NCBI RefSeq assembly: GCF_001708305.1
Contig: NZ_CP016953.1
Coordinates: 1,879,501 to 1,943,500, forward strand
Direction: 5' to 3'
Origin: Streptococcus himalayensis
GTDB lineage: Bacteria; Bacillota; Bacilli; Lactobacillales; Streptococcaceae
DNA length: 64,000 nucleotides
The notes beneath the pieces are model-generated. The model searched no databases. It had not been told where the DNA came from and saw only the letters and a program-made list of their open reading frames with translations. Below, piece by piece: positions 38,822 through 48,601 of the stretch. Made by a program: the position numbers and the translations under genes. Each line of letters begins with the position of its first letter. Position 1 is the first letter of the stretch.

Positions 38822-40264
38822 AGACAAACTAGCCCTTAAACTAGTTTGTCTTTTTGTTTGCTGTGTTATTTTTGAAAAAAGTAGTCTAAAAGAGTAGATT
38901 AGGGCAACATAAAAAGGTCTTCCTGCCCTCATTTTCACCAGTTTTTTGAGATTAAGGCACGCCAAAGTCAGCCCAACCTTATCTCGCATTTTGGTCTTAC
39001 CAATTTCTCTTGTATAGCGGAGATTATGGTATTCTTTAGCCGTCCCAAAGAGTCGCTCTATCGTCTCCTTGCGATGCTGATATCGCTCTTTCATCCCTCT
39101 TTGGTGGCGAATCTCTTCACAAATCTCCATGTAACCTTTCCAGATATGTCTGGTGACTAGCTTCTGCTTGGTCTTACTTTCAGTACAACTCTTTAGGAGT
39201 GGACAGGTTGCACAAGTCTTAGGGTTACTCTTGTATTCTCGATAGCCAGAACGGTTGGTAGTGCTGTAAGACAAGACTTGGTTTTCAGGGCAGAGGTAGA
39301 CGTCATAATGCTCGTCATAAATGAAATCATTCGGTCGTAACATGCCCTTCTTGCCACGAGGTCTGGTGTAGGGAAAGACAGGTGTGATATGCTGATCCAG
39401 TAGACATTTGGCAATACTGGGAGTTTTATAACCAGAGTCAGCGATGATATAGTTGGGGTGAAACGGTTCTAGCTTTGCGAAAAGAGCAGGGAAAGCTTGA
39501 CTATCATGGACATTGCCTGCTTCAACAGTATAGGCTAATGCCCAACCGTGTTTGTCGCAAGCCACCTGTGCTGCATAAGCGAAAACCTCCTTATGCTCCC
39601 CCTTATGAAACCAACCACTATCAGGGTCAGTCGTGGACATCTTTTTAGTGTTAGCCTCGCCTTTTGCGGCGGGCTTTAAGGGCTTTTTTTCATGTGTTAC
39701 CCGATCTTGTGCGATTTCTTTTTCGAGTTGTTCACTCATCCATTTAGCTTGAGCCTCGACCTCTTGTCGTCTGTATTTATGGTTGTTGGCAGCTGCTTTG
39801 ATGTGCGTTCCGTCGATGAAAATCTCATCTGTATCCACTAATCCAGCAGTCAAACAGAGATTGAGGACATGTTCGAAGATACGCGTGATCACTTCTGTTT
39901 CAGCGAAACGACGGCTGTAGTTTTTACCGTATGTGGTAAAATGAGGCACCTTATCGTCCAGACTCAAGCCCAGAAACCAACGATAGGCAACATTGACCTC
40001 AATGTCCTTGATGGTCTGACGCATGGAGCGAATGCCATAGAAGCACTGAATCAGAGGGATTTTGACCAGCATAACAGGGTCAAGGCTAGGACGACCCTTG
40101 TCTGAGGAATAACTATCCTCCACCAAGTCATAGATGACAGAAAAGTCGACAGTTTCCTCCAACTGACGCAGAAAGTGGTCCTTTGGAACTAACTCTTCAA
40201 GCGTATAGAAGCCTACTTGACGACGGTTATAATCGGGATTTTCTTTGTGAAACATAGCCAACAC
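38813..40264 (-). CDS. IS1182-family transposase
   Basis: A 483-aa DDE transposase: N-terminal domain (DUF772-like, SLDPVMLVKIPLIQCFYGIRS), catalytic segments IFIDGTHIKAAAN and IIADSGYKTPS, and a Cys cluster CATCPLLKSC before the final ETIERLFGTAKEYHNLRYTR. Intact. Its stop codon TGA is completed by two bases of flanking DNA. The initiator may be the first Met or Met4 (MFHKENPDYNRRQVGF). Confidence 0.92.
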   Translation of the reverse strand: MLAMFHKENPDYNRRQVGFYTLEELVPKDHFLRQLEETVDFSVIYDLVEDSYSSDKGRPSLDPVMLVKIPLIQCFYGIRSMRQTIKDIEVNVAYRWFLGLSLDDKVPHFTTYGKNYSRRFAETEVITRIFEHVLNLCLTAGLVDTDEIFIDGTHIKAAANNHKYRRQEVEAQAKWMSEQLEKEIAQDRVTHEKKPLKPAAKGEANTKKMSTTDPDSGWFHKGEHKEVFAYAAQVACDKHGWALAYTVEAGNVHDSQAFPALFAKLEPFHPNYIIADSGYKTPSIAKCLLDQHITPVFPYTRPRGKKGMLRPNDFIYDEHYDVYLCPENQVLSYSTTNRSGYREYKSNPKTCATCPLLKSCTESKTKQKLVTRHIWKGYMEICEEIRHQRGMKERYQHRKETIERLFGTAKEYHNLRYTREIGKTKMRDKVGLTLACLNLKKLVKMRAGRPFYVALIYSFRLLFSKITQQTKRQTSLRASLSSV

Positions 40265-40350
40265 CTCACATTCTTCTTACCTCTATTATACTCCTTGACA
40301 TCAAAAAAAGCCCTCAGAAACAAGTATTTCTAGGACTTTGTCTTCAATCT
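38815..40350 (-). mobile_element. IS1182-family insertion sequence nested in ISL3 copy 2
   Basis: The 1536-bp element has ends AGACTGAAGACAAAC (left) and, inverted, AGATTGAAGACAAAG (right). Both flanks carry the same 23-bp imperfect palindrome (38792-38814 and 40351-40373; 22 of 23 positions match), read as a target duplication of a palindromic site. A hairpin terminator (GACAAACTAG/CTAGTTTGTC, 38823-38849) lies just inside the left end. Confidence 0.85.
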
Positions 40351-40438
40351 GAGAAGACCAATTTGGTCCTCTCTAGGTGTTAGCTTTTCATCTACCCACT
40401 ACAGTTGACAAAGAGCCGTTTTTTCATGCTTATATTAC

Positions 40439-40522
40439 ATCTGACTAGGAAAGAAAACCACAGCTAGAACTAGGGTTCAGCAAGCTGAGTTAAGGACATC
40501 AGCTTTTGATTTTCGACGAGTA
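40439..40522 (-). repeat. Intergenic repeat family B, partial copy 3
   Basis: Begins CATCTGACTAGG and ends GATTTTCGACGAGTAT, matching both edges of copy 1 (9817 and 9980-10000) but with the centre largely replaced or lost. Confidence 0.45.
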
Positions 40523-41566
40523 TTAAAATCCTTCTTCTATATCCTTTAGGTAGGCAGCCAGATAATCACTATAATAGTGATTTTGATTGCGTTCATCAAA
40601 GTAAGTCACCCATTCTTTTGCCCGCTCATAATAAGCCTCATCAAAGGGTGATATGGCTATCAGATATTTCATCGTTGTTAAATCGCGAGCTAGAGAAAAA
40701 ATAGTATCCTCATATTGAAACATCAAGTCTATAGCCAGTTGTTCTTCGCCGATTTTCACAGCCATTTCAATAACAGTTCCGACGTTCGAAAGTAAGTTGC
40801 TATCTTCTTCCATCGCTTGGATGACTACGGGCAACAAATCTTCCACCTCTTCTATCTTGCCCAGAGCATATAAGCTCGTCAAAACTGAGCTATAAATCAT
40901 CTGCGGAAGCTCCGCACATTCAAGTGTGCCTTGTAAAATCGGCTCTGCCTTTTCCAAAGCCTCCTTGTGCTTTCCAATAAAGCTCAAATAGCGGACCTCT
41001 TCTGCCACTTCACAGGCTTCACAATCACTCATAACATCTTTTTCTACCGCATGTTCCTGCCACAGTTGATATTGCTTCTTTGCCTCAGCGACGTCACCCA
41101 TGGCTATCGCTTGTAGCATCAAGGTTTTGTAGTACATAGCTAAACTAAAATCCAACTCTTGGTACTGGTCATGCATGAGTTGATTGGCCTCTTGTATGAG
41201 AATGTTATCCAAGGCTAAGCTGGTCGGAAGAAGCGGTAAAACCCATTTTAAATACCACATACAATCATACATGTGATAATACAGACGCATCCGCTTTTCC
41301 CCTTCGTCATCCGCCGTCTGCTCAATCGCACAACCGATTTGGTGAATCAACCAGTGAAGGGAACTCATTTTCAAAGAAGGAGAAAAATGCTCAGCAACCC
41401 CTTCTCCTGCAATGATAAATTCGGAAATTTCTGCTAACAAAGCAAAGTTATTAACCTCATCAATTTCTCGGATACTGGCAATCACATGTGCTTCACGTTC
41501 CTGCGTTGTTTCCAGGCCCTCTAAGCGTTCTTGCAATTCTGCTAAATAATCTTCAATAGAAACCAT
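40523..41566 (-). CDS. TPR-like helical repeat protein, unknown function
   Basis: A 347-aa acidic, all-helical cytoplasmic protein. Several 34-37-residue helix pairs (for example DVAEAKKQYQLWQEHA, GKHKEALEKAEPILQ and GKIEEVEDLLPVVIQ) suggest TPR-type repeats. No catalytic motif. Last gene of the murA-GNAT-spxR-map-yihY operon, one base after the yihY stop. Confidence 0.7.
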   Translation of the reverse strand: MVSIEDYLAELQERLEGLETTQEREAHVIASIREIDEVNNFALLAEISEFIIAGEGVAEHFSPSLKMSSLHWLIHQIGCAIEQTADDEGEKRMRLYYHMYDCMWYLKWVLPLLPTSLALDNILIQEANQLMHDQYQELDFSLAMYYKTLMLQAIAMGDVAEAKKQYQLWQEHAVEKDVMSDCEACEVAEEVRYLSFIGKHKEALEKAEPILQGTLECAELPQMIYSSVLTSLYALGKIEEVEDLLPVVIQAMEEDSNLLSNVGTVIEMAVKIGEEQLAIDLMFQYEDTIFSLARDLTTMKYLIAISPFDEAYYERAKEWVTYFDERNQNHYYSDYLAAYLKDIEEGF

Positions 41567-41567
41567 C

Positions 41568-42473
41568 CTATACTCCTTCTATGTCCTTTGCGGACAAGAG
41601 ACTTCTTTTTACAGTTTTAAGATCCAGATTTGGCTCTCGGCAACTTTGATAGCTAGCATTTAAAATAGCCCCGTAAATTAATATCTTAGATAAGAGAATA
41701 AACCACACCATCAAGCCAACCATCAGTACAGAACCAAACAAGCGAACATCCACAAAGCGATCAATGTAACGATCTAAATAAGCTGAAAAAATATTTAAGA
41801 TAGCAAATAGTATCCCCACAACGAATAGGGTACCAGGCAAAACATACCGAATTTTAGGAATAAAAACATCTGGCAAGAGATAATAGACCATCATCAATGA
41901 CAAAAAGACTACAACATACATCATCGGCTGGGTCAGATTTTGCAAATTCTGATACAAAGCATCATTAAAGGGCCACATATCGTAAAGTAAGCGGATTAGC
42001 ATGCGACCAAACAAAGCCAAGCCCAATGAGAGTGCTAAAAGAAGCTGCAAGCCTATACTGACCAAAATACTCAACAGTCGCTGCCAAATCATCCCGCGTC
42101 CCTTGACAACCCCGTAAGCTTTATTAAACGCCTTTTGTAAAAAAGTCATGGATTGAGAAAAAGTCCACAAAGCTGAAATCACTGAGAAACTCAATAAACC
42201 TCCTGATGGCTGAGTTAAGACCTTTTCAATCGTGGGTCCTATCAGGTCATAAAAAGAAGCTGGTAAAATCTCTTTTAAGGTTCCTAAAAAAGCGTCCGTC
42301 GGAATATGAAAATAGGGCAGCATATTGGTCACAATCAACAGCAACGGAAATATCGAAATTAAAAAATAGTAGGCCACTGCAATGCTGGTTAAATCGCTAT
42401 CTGAAGCCCGATAAAAGGTTAGAAAGGCCTGAATAAAGTCATTTTCTGCTATCTTCTGACGAATCTGGTGCAT
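41568..42473 (-). CDS. YihY/BrkB-family membrane protein
   Basis: A 301-aa UPF0761 protein with six hydrophobic helices; family motif SIAVAYYFLISIFPLLL at about residues 30-46. Historically misnamed ribonuclease BN; function unknown. Same operon as map. Confidence 0.88.
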   Translation of the reverse strand: MHQIRQKIAENDFIQAFLTFYRASDSDLTSIAVAYYFLISIFPLLLIVTNMLPYFHIPTDAFLGTLKEILPASFYDLIGPTIEKVLTQPSGGLLSFSVISALWTFSQSMTFLQKAFNKAYGVVKGRGMIWQRLLSILVSIGLQLLLALSLGLALFGRMLIRLLYDMWPFNDALYQNLQNLTQPMMYVVVFLSLMMVYYLLPDVFIPKIRYVLPGTLFVVGILFAILNIFSAYLDRYIDRFVDVRLFGSVLMVGLMVWFILLSKILIYGAILNASYQSCREPNLDLKTVKRSLLSAKDIEGV

Positions 42474-42539
42474 CGTCCTCCTCCATACAAAAAGGAGATA
42501 GACCAGCCAAGTGACTTGTCCATCTGCTTTTCATTCCCA

Positions 42540-43400
42540 CTAGTAGGTCCCTTCTTCTCCTTGACTGGTCAAGATGACTGGACCGTCTTTAGTGATGACA
42601 AATTGGTGTTCATATTGGCAAGACAAGCCACCATCTAAGGTTTTATGTGCCCAACCGGTCTTTTCATCGGTATCGATTTCCCATGTGCCGGTGTTAATCA
42701 TCGGCTCAATCGTCAAGACCATACCCTCACGCAAACGAAGTCCTCGCCCTGCACGTCCATAGTGAGGCACCATTGGCTCTTCATGCATGGTTGGGCCAAC
42801 ACCATGACCGACCAAGTCACGCACAACGCCATAGCCTTTGCTCTCGGCGTATTTTTGAATCGCAGCACCAATATCACCAATACGGTTGCCGACCACTGCC
42901 TGCTCAATTCCTCGATAGAGACATTCCTTGGTCACATCCATTAAATCTTTAACTTCTTGGCTGACTTCTCCTACTGCATAGGCCCAGCAAGAATCCGCTA
43001 GACCACCAGCGTATGGCTCGGTATAGCTTTTCATCAGAGCGACATTATTAAAGTCCAATTTAGAAACATCTACGATACTCTTATCTAAAGGCTCACTCAA
43101 AACCATGTCAACCTTCAGCAAATCGCCTTCTTTTAACTTGTAGTGACGTGGGAAAGCATGAGCTACCTCATCATTTATCCCGCAGCAAGTCGCATAAGGG
43201 TAATCCATCAAATGCCCCTCTACTCCAATTTGAAGTGGCAAAACATTTTCTTCCTTACAGCGTCTGCGGACATATTCTTCTACTTCCCACATGTCAAGAC
43301 CTGGTTTAATCAGGTCACGTAAGCCAATATGAATACTTGCAAGAATATCCCCTGCTCGTTTCATTGCCTCAATTTCTCTTTGTGATTTTATGGTAATCAT
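42540..43400 (-). CDS. map: Methionine aminopeptidase, type I
   Basis: A 286-aa MetAP with metal ligands in LLKVDMVLSEP (Asp), the second Asp in IVDVSKLDF region, GHGVGPTMHEEP (His), TIEPMINTG (Glu) and EHQFVIT (Glu). A streptococcal insertion of about 25 residues lies between the two Asp motifs, accounting for the extra length. Removes initiator Met co-translationally. Confidence 0.95.
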   Translation of the reverse strand: MITIKSQREIEAMKRAGDILASIHIGLRDLIKPGLDMWEVEEYVRRRCKEENVLPLQIGVEGHLMDYPYATCCGINDEVAHAFPRHYKLKEGDLLKVDMVLSEPLDKSIVDVSKLDFNNVALMKSYTEPYAGGLADSCWAYAVGEVSQEVKDLMDVTKECLYRGIEQAVVGNRIGDIGAAIQKYAESKGYGVVRDLVGHGVGPTMHEEPMVPHYGRAGRGLRLREGMVLTIEPMINTGTWEIDTDEKTGWAHKTLDGGLSCQYEHQFVITKDGPVILTSQGEEGTY

Positions 43401-43409
43401 GTTCTCTCC

Positions 43410-44687
43410 TTAGTTTATTTTTACAGTAAGCATCGCCTTGGCAACTAGAGTATCTCCCAAACAGACCTGGTATTCAATCAGGGCTGACCGTCTGGTTTCA
43501 TGGGCCATAAACGGTCGTATTTCCAAGGCATCATCGACCTGAACAGCCTGCAAAAAGTACACTGTCAACTGTTCAATAATGAGATTTTTTTGCTCCATGG
43601 ATGGCAACTGATGGGTCACAAGGGTCAAGACTTCTGTCAAGACACCATGTGATAAAACCCCATTTTTTTCAAGCATCGAGGGATCAATGGTCAGTTGGTA
43701 GAACTGGTTTTCTTTTTCTAATCGTTGAGAAATCTGATCGCTAAAGGTCGGTAGGCTAGATACTTGATCACGGCTCATCTTATCCATGACATCACGCCGC
43801 GTTATCACCCCAATCAAGGTCTGATTGTGGCGTACCACAGGAACCATTTCAAAGTCCTCAGCAATCATCCGCTGGCTAACATTGGCAATACTGGTATTCA
43901 ACTCGACGGTATAAATATCCTTTGACATCACCTTAGAAAGTGGCATCTGGGGAGATTTATCTCCAGCATCCCGCATGGTCACAACCCCCACCACTAGGTT
44001 TTGATGATTGATGACAGGAAAGCGACTGTTGCGATTTTTGCGGACCAAATCCAGATAATCGCGAACGGTATCCTCTTGTCTTAAAAAACCATAATCATGC
44101 GCCGAACGATACACTTGCTCAACTGTCAAAATATCTGTTTTAATCTGGATATTTGACAGAGCTCGATTGATAATCGTGGCCACCGTATAGGTATCATGGT
44201 GACTGCGTAGTACTGGAATGGCCAATTGATTAGCCAAGCCTAGCACCTCTTCATCTACTTCAAGTCCTCCTGTAACCAGGACAGCATTCTCATGTTTTAA
44301 AGCTAAGAGCTGAATTTCTCGTCTATCTCCGACAATTACCAGTCCTTCTGCTGTCAGATAGCGCAGAAGATGTTTCTCCGTCATCGCCCCAATCGAAAAC
44401 TTACTAAATTCTTTTGCTAAGCCTTCTTGACCTGCCAGAACCTGAGAACCTGTAATTTCCACGATATCTTGAAAGGTCAGATGTTCCATATTCACCTTAG
44501 CGGTCTTCACACGAACTGTTCCGCTACGGGGTCTCGTTTCTACCAAACCGCGATTTTCAGCTTCTTTAATCGCTCGATAGGCCGTCCCCTCGCTCACGTT
44601 AAGAAAATTGGACACACTGCGGACGCTTACCCGCTTACCTACGGACAAACTCTCCAAATAAGCCAAAATCTCTTGGTGCTTACTCAT
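43410..44687 (-). CDS. spxR: CBS/DRTGG-domain regulator SpxR
   Basis: A 425-aa protein: N-terminal winged helix (VRSVSNFLNVSEGTAYRAIK), DRTGG domain (about 70-180), two CBS repeats (DTVRDYL...VVTMRDA and KVMSKDIYTV...VITRRDV) and a C-terminal hotdog/thioesterase-like domain. SpxR activates spxB (pyruvate oxidase) in pneumococcus, sensing adenine nucleotides or acyl-CoA. ATG 44687 follows AAGGAGAGG; the start overlaps the GNAT gene. Confidence 0.88.
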   Translation of the reverse strand: MSKHQEILAYLESLSVGKRVSVRSVSNFLNVSEGTAYRAIKEAENRGLVETRPRSGTVRVKTAKVNMEHLTFQDIVEITGSQVLAGQEGLAKEFSKFSIGAMTEKHLLRYLTAEGLVIVGDRREIQLLALKHENAVLVTGGLEVDEEVLGLANQLAIPVLRSHHDTYTVATIINRALSNIQIKTDILTVEQVYRSAHDYGFLRQEDTVRDYLDLVRKNRNSRFPVINHQNLVVGVVTMRDAGDKSPQMPLSKVMSKDIYTVELNTSIANVSQRMIAEDFEMVPVVRHNQTLIGVITRRDVMDKMSRDQVSSLPTFSDQISQRLEKENQFYQLTIDPSMLEKNGVLSHGVLTEVLTLVTHQLPSMEQKNLIIEQLTVYFLQAVQVDDALEIRPFMAHETRRSALIEYQVCLGDTLVAKAMLTVKIN

Positions 44688-45231
44688 GGCCCTCTCCTTT
44701 TTCATAGCGAAATTCTAGGTAGTCCCGCATTTTTCGTGTATAGCGATCACTCCCTTTAAACTGCCGAACCTGACGATATCCTGATTTTAGAGCTACTTTT
44801 TGACTGGCTAGATTTTCAAGATGGGTGATAATCTTGAGCTTTTTTAGATGAAAAACCTCTATCGACAACTGAGTCACGGTCACAACCACCTCTGTCATCA
44901 GACCCTCTCCCCAATAAGCCTGGTGAAGAAAATAGCCTAATTCTGCCTCTTTTTTGATTTCATCTAGCTTTTCAAACTTAATCGCCCCTATCATTTTATT
45001 CGTAATCGGATCACAAATGGCCCAAACTCCTAAGGGAGCTTTCATAAAATAATTGGCCAGAGCAAATTGACTTTCTTCTAAACTCGCCTGAGTTGGAAAG
45101 ATAAAGGCAAGATTGTCTGGATTACTTGCAATTTCATAAAAAGCTTCAGCGTCATTAAACGTAAAGGGGCGCAAATAGGTTCGCTGGGTTTCTATCACGG
45201 CAAATGCTGCCAATCTTGTCCAAATATTCAT
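44680..45231 (-). CDS. GNAT acetyltransferase (RimJ/RimL type)
   Basis: A 183-aa N-acetyltransferase: IETQRTYLRPFTFNDAEAFY start, ELGYFLHQAYWGEGLMTEVV acetyl-CoA region and ASQKVALKSGYRQVRQFKG end. Substrate unknown. Between murA and spxR in the operon. Confidence 0.87.
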   Translation of the reverse strand: MNIWTRLAAFAVIETQRTYLRPFTFNDAEAFYEIASNPDNLAFIFPTQASLEESQFALANYFMKAPLGVWAICDPITNKMIGAIKFEKLDEIKKEAELGYFLHQAYWGEGLMTEVVVTVTQLSIEVFHLKKLKIITHLENLASQKVALKSGYRQVRQFKGSDRYTRKMRDYLEFRYEKGEGHE

Positions 45232-45251
45232 GATTCCCCCTAGAAATCACT

Positions 45252-46511
45252 CTAAGCCTCTACTAACTGGATGTCTGCTCCTAACTGGGTTAATTTTTCA
45301 ATAATATTCGAGTATCCACGTAGAATAAACTCTACATTGGTGATTTCAGTTTTGCCTTCAGCCATCAAGCCAGCAATCACTAAAGCGGCTCCTGCTCGCA
45401 AATCCGTTGCTTTAACAGCCGCACCTTGCAACCGATTAGGACCTGTGTAGAGGATTTGTCCTCCTTGGGTTTCAATCGCAGCACCCATGTTCGCCAATTC
45501 TGGAACGTGATTTACCCGCTTTTCATAAATCGTATCCATAATTCGCCCACGTCCCTGTGCTTTCAGCAAAAGCGGTGTGATCGGCTGTTGCAAATCCGTT
45601 GCAAAGCCGGGATAAGGTGCTGTTTTTATGGTAATGGCTTGCAGTTCTTCCTGTTTTTCAACATAGACACTATCCTCTGAGACAGTCATACGAACGCCCA
45701 TTTCCTCCAGTTTAGCAAGAAATCCTTCCAAATGTTCATACAAGACATTGCTAATCTTCACCCCTTCTCCTACTGCAGCAGCAAGAGCGATGTAAGTCCC
45801 CGCCTCGATACGATCAGGAATGACTTGGTGACGAGTTCCATGGAGCTGCTCCACTCCTTCAATGGTGATAATATCTGTACCAGCACCCCGAATATGGGCT
45901 CCCATGTTGTTTAACAAGGTCGCTACATCAATGATTTCTGGTTCACGCGCTGCATTTTCAATCACAGTCCGACCTTTAGCCTTTACAGCAGCTAGCATGG
46001 TATTGATCGTCGCTCCAACACTGACGGTATCCATATACACACTAGCTCCTATCAAATCGCGATTTTTAGTCGCTAGTCGCATAGAATTTCCTTCGTAGGA
46101 CATCTCCGCTCCCATCGCTTTGAAGGCTTTTAGATGTAAATCAATCGGACGCGGTCCTAAATCACAGCCTCCCGGCAAGCCCACTGTTGCTTCCCCATAA
46201 CGGCCAAGAAGGCTACCGTAAAAATAGTAGGAAGCACGCAAGCTATTGATTTTCCCATAAGGCATAGGAACGTTCTTCACACCGCGTGGGTCAATCGTCA
46301 GGGTCTCTCCCGCACGCTCAACGCTGGCCCCCATATCCTTCATGATTTCAATCAAACTATCTACATCGGAAATAGCTGGCACTCCATCTAAAACGACAAT
46401 ATCGTCTGCTAAAATCGTTGCCGGAATTAGGGCTACAACGCTATTTTTGGCACCACTAATGGCCACCTCTCCTTGCAAAGGGCGACCACCATTTATTACA
46501 ATTTTATTCAT
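45252..46511 (-). CDS. murA: UDP-N-acetylglucosamine 1-carboxyvinyltransferase
   Basis: A 419-aa enolpyruvyl transferase, first step of peptidoglycan synthesis. Substrate motif [12 protein letters not shown] is at 20-31; the loop [12 protein letters not shown] carries the fosfomycin-target Cys at about 116. Streptococci have two copies; the map/spxR neighbourhood matches the one called murZ (murA2) in pneumococcus. First gene of its operon. Confidence 0.95.
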   Translation of the reverse strand: MNKIVINGGRPLQGEVAISGAKNSVVALIPATILADDIVVLDGVPAISDVDSLIEIMKDMGASVERAGETLTIDPRGVKNVPMPYGKINSLRASYYFYGSLLGRYGEATVGLPGGCDLGPRPIDLHLKAFKAMGAEMSYEGNSMRLATKNRDLIGASVYMDTVSVGATINTMLAAVKAKGRTVIENAAREPEIIDVATLLNNMGAHIRGAGTDIITIEGVEQLHGTRHQVIPDRIEAGTYIALAAAVGEGVKISNVLYEHLEGFLAKLEEMGVRMTVSEDSVYVEKQEELQAITIKTAPYPGFATDLQQPITPLLLKAQGRGRIMDTIYEKRVNHVPELANMGAAIETQGGQILYTGPNRLQGAAVKATDLRAGAALVIAGLMAEGKTEITNVEFILRGYSNIIEKLTQLGADIQLVEA

Positions 46512-46912
46512 CTTCTTCTCTTTCAGGTAAATTCGTCAAAAGACCAATCTCTATTATACCATAAAATTTCAAAAAGAACTATGGTTAATTCTCCATTCTT
46601 AGAAAAGCAACAAAGGTTGAAGTATATACTTTTTCATGTATTCTAACCATGCTAGTAATTCTTGTTTTGTCTATGTAAGAAGGATGTTCAGCAACAGCTG
46701 AAAACCGCTGATAAATTCAGCCTCATGCTCGTTAAAAATCAACATCTGACATCGTTACCCCACCTTGATGAACTCTAGTTCTATCTGCTGTTTTTAGGAC
46801 ACAAGCTAGGCTAGTTTTATCTATCACCTTCTACAATTCGCAATTGTGGAAGGTAATCGATTTTGATCTTTATAGAGAGTAAGGGAACAGTTTCGAAGGA
46901 AAAGTTGCTTCG
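46512..46912. other. Intergenic region between metK and murA
   Basis: Holds the murA promoter region near 46550 and repeat B copy 4; no gene seen. Confidence 0.5.
46729..46880 (+). repeat. Intergenic repeat family B, copy 4
   Basis: Contains GTTAAAAATCAACATCTGAC, TTTTTAGGACACAAGCTAGG, TTTTATCTATCACCTTC, the palindrome ACAATTCGCAATTGT and GATTTTGATC-TTTATAGAGAG, in the same order and strand as copy 2. Confidence 0.68.
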
Positions 46913-46944
46913 AAAAAAGAAGCTGAGCGTTTCGGCTCAACTTC
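46913..46944 (-). terminator. metK intrinsic terminator
   Basis: Minus-strand stem GAAGTTGAGC / GCTCAGCTTC with CGAAAC loop and T6. Confidence 0.88.
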
Positions 46945-46959
46945 TACCTAGGATATTTT

Positions 46960-48153
46960 CTAGTTTTTCAACAGCACTTTCAGTGCTTCCACCTTATCCA
47001 AGCGTTCCCATGGTAGGTCAATATCTATCCGTCCCATGTGGCCATATGCCGCTGTTTGGCGATAAATTGGTCGTTTCAAATCCAGCATTTGGATAATGCC
47101 TGCTGGGCGAAGGTCAAACAATTCTCGAACAGCTGCTTCAATACGATTTTCAGCAATGGTGCTGGTTCCAAAGGTATCAATCCGTACAGATACAGGATGA
47201 GCCACTCCAATCGCATAGGCTAGCTGAACTTCTGCTTTCTTGGCCAAACCTGCTGCTACGATATTTTTAGCAATGTAGCGGGCAGCATAAGAGGCTGAAC
47301 GATCGACTTTTGTCGCATCTTTTCCAGAAAACGCACCACCACCATGGCGGGAATACCCCCCATACGTATCTACGATAATCTTGCGGCCTGTCAAGCCAGA
47401 ATCCCCTTGCGGACCACCGATGACAAATCGACCTGTTGGATTGATGAAATACTTGGTCTCCTCATCCAAATAACGGGCTGGAATAACTGCTTGAATTACC
47501 TGCTCGATGATGTCTTTGCGAATCGTTTCCTGACTCACTTCTGGATCATGCTGAGTGGAAATAACGACTGTATCCACACGAATTGGTTGATCTTCTTCGT
47601 CATATTCAACGGTAACCTGACTCTTGGCATCTGGACGTAGGTAGGAAATTATACCTGATTTCCGCAAATCTGCCAATTTCTTCACCAATTGGTGACTAAG
47701 TGAAATCGGTAGCGGCATCAATTCTGGCGTTTCATCCACCGCAAAACCAAACATCAATCCTTGATCCCCAGCTCCAATCTGATCCAACGGGTCTTGCTCA
47801 TCATTGCCACGAACTTCCAAGGCTTCATTGACCCCTTGAGCAATATCAGGTGATTGCTCAACCAAAGACGGATGCACCCCTACTGTTTCAGCTGAAAATC
47901 CATACTCCGTATTGGTATAGCCAATCTCTGCAATGGTATCCCGTACGACACGGTTAATATCGACATAAGCAGTGGTTGAAATTTCTCCAAACACATGGAC
48001 AGACCCTGTATAAACAGCTGTCTCAGCCGCTACATGGGCGTCCCTATCCTGCTCTAAAATCGCATCTAAAATCGCATCGGAAATCTGATCCGCAATCTTA
48101 TCCGGATGCCCCTCAGATACCGATTCAGAAGTGAAAAGTTTACGTTCTGACAT
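46960..48153 (-). CDS. metK: S-adenosylmethionine synthetase
   Basis: A 397-aa MetK ([20 protein letters not shown] start; [31 protein letters not shown] region reading [18 protein letters not shown]). It joins Met and ATP to SAM. The second ATG (48153) suits the GGGGG ribosome site better than 48159. Controlled by the SAM-sensing leader upstream. Confidence 0.96.
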   Translation of the reverse strand: MSERKLFTSESVSEGHPDKIADQISDAILDAILEQDRDAHVAAETAVYTGSVHVFGEISTTAYVDINRVVRDTIAEIGYTNTEYGFSAETVGVHPSLVEQSPDIAQGVNEALEVRGNDEQDPLDQIGAGDQGLMFGFAVDETPELMPLPISLSHQLVKKLADLRKSGIISYLRPDAKSQVTVEYDEEDQPIRVDTVVISTQHDPEVSQETIRKDIIEQVIQAVIPARYLDEETKYFINPTGRFVIGGPQGDSGLTGRKIIVDTYGGYSRHGGGAFSGKDATKVDRSASYAARYIAKNIVAAGLAKKAEVQLAYAIGVAHPVSVRIDTFGTSTIAENRIEAAVRELFDLRPAGIIQMLDLKRPIYRQTAAYGHMGRIDIDLPWERLDKVEALKVLLKN

Positions 48154-48159
48154 CTTCAT

Positions 48160-48571
48160 GTCCCCCTTTAAATAAAAATGATCCTAGAAAAACAACTACT
48201 ACGTGACCCATTTCCCCTATAACCGCAAACAAGATTTTTGCTTATGACTAGCAAGTAAAGCACTTAGCTTCAAAGATTTAGTAGACCTTTGAAGGCTGGA
48301 GATAGGACTAACACAGTTAGTATCCTTAATATCATAGCGGCAACCGTAGAAAAAGTGCGACATAGGAGCCATTTTTTTTAGTTCAGTTACGAAGATTGGG
48401 AAAGGGATTCGTTACTAAGACCTTTCCCAGTCTAGTAAGTTGGCTAAGCAATTCGCCTAATAGCGACTGCTGTACAATGACGAGTAGCTTTGCTACCGAC
48501 ATTGTTGCCAAGTTAAAAGTTACAAAGCACCGACTGTCTTCTTTTAAGTAAACAATCGCCTTTTCGGGACT
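48160..48571 (-). ncRNA. SMK-box (SAM-III) riboswitch with very long internal linker
   Basis: The conserved 5' part lies at about 48571-48510: GTCCCGAAAAGG, a variable hairpin (CGATTGTTTAC...), CGGTGCTTTGTAAC. The 3' part is the metK ribosome site AAAGGGGGAC at 48168-48159. GTCCC (48570-48566) can pair with GGGAC (48164-48160), sequestering the ribosome site when SAM binds. In enterococci the two strands are about 40 nt apart; here some 390 nt intervene, containing several hairpins (for example GGGAAAGG/CCTTTCCC around 48404-48428). Confidence 0.8.
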
Positions 48572-48583
48572 TATAACCCTTTC

Positions 48584-48592
48584 ATTATATCA
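48584..48592 (-). promoter_or_regulatory. Extended -10 promoter of metK
   Basis: Minus-strand TGATATAAT (TG at 48592-48591, TATAAT 48589-48584) without a good -35, placed so that transcription begins just before the SMK-box 5' strand. Confidence 0.6.
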
Positions 48593-48601
48593 TGTTTTCC
48601 A

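Larger units (their letters stand above)
37444..40417 (+). mobile_element. ISL3-family insertion sequence, copy 2, mosaic and interrupted
   Basis: Left end as copy 1; right end (GGCTCTTTGTCAACTGTAGT inverted) at 40417. A perfect 8-bp duplication GTTTTTTC flanks it (37436-37443, 40418-40425). 37444 to about 38409 is nearly identical to copy 1; 38410-38791 is clearly divergent (about three quarters identical by eye); after the nested element, 40351-40417 is again identical to copy 1. Confidence 0.92.

Noticed and set aside
38823..38849. Hairpin after ISL3 copy 2 transposase as its own terminator
   Set aside because: It lies inside the IS1182-family element, not in ISL3 sequence.
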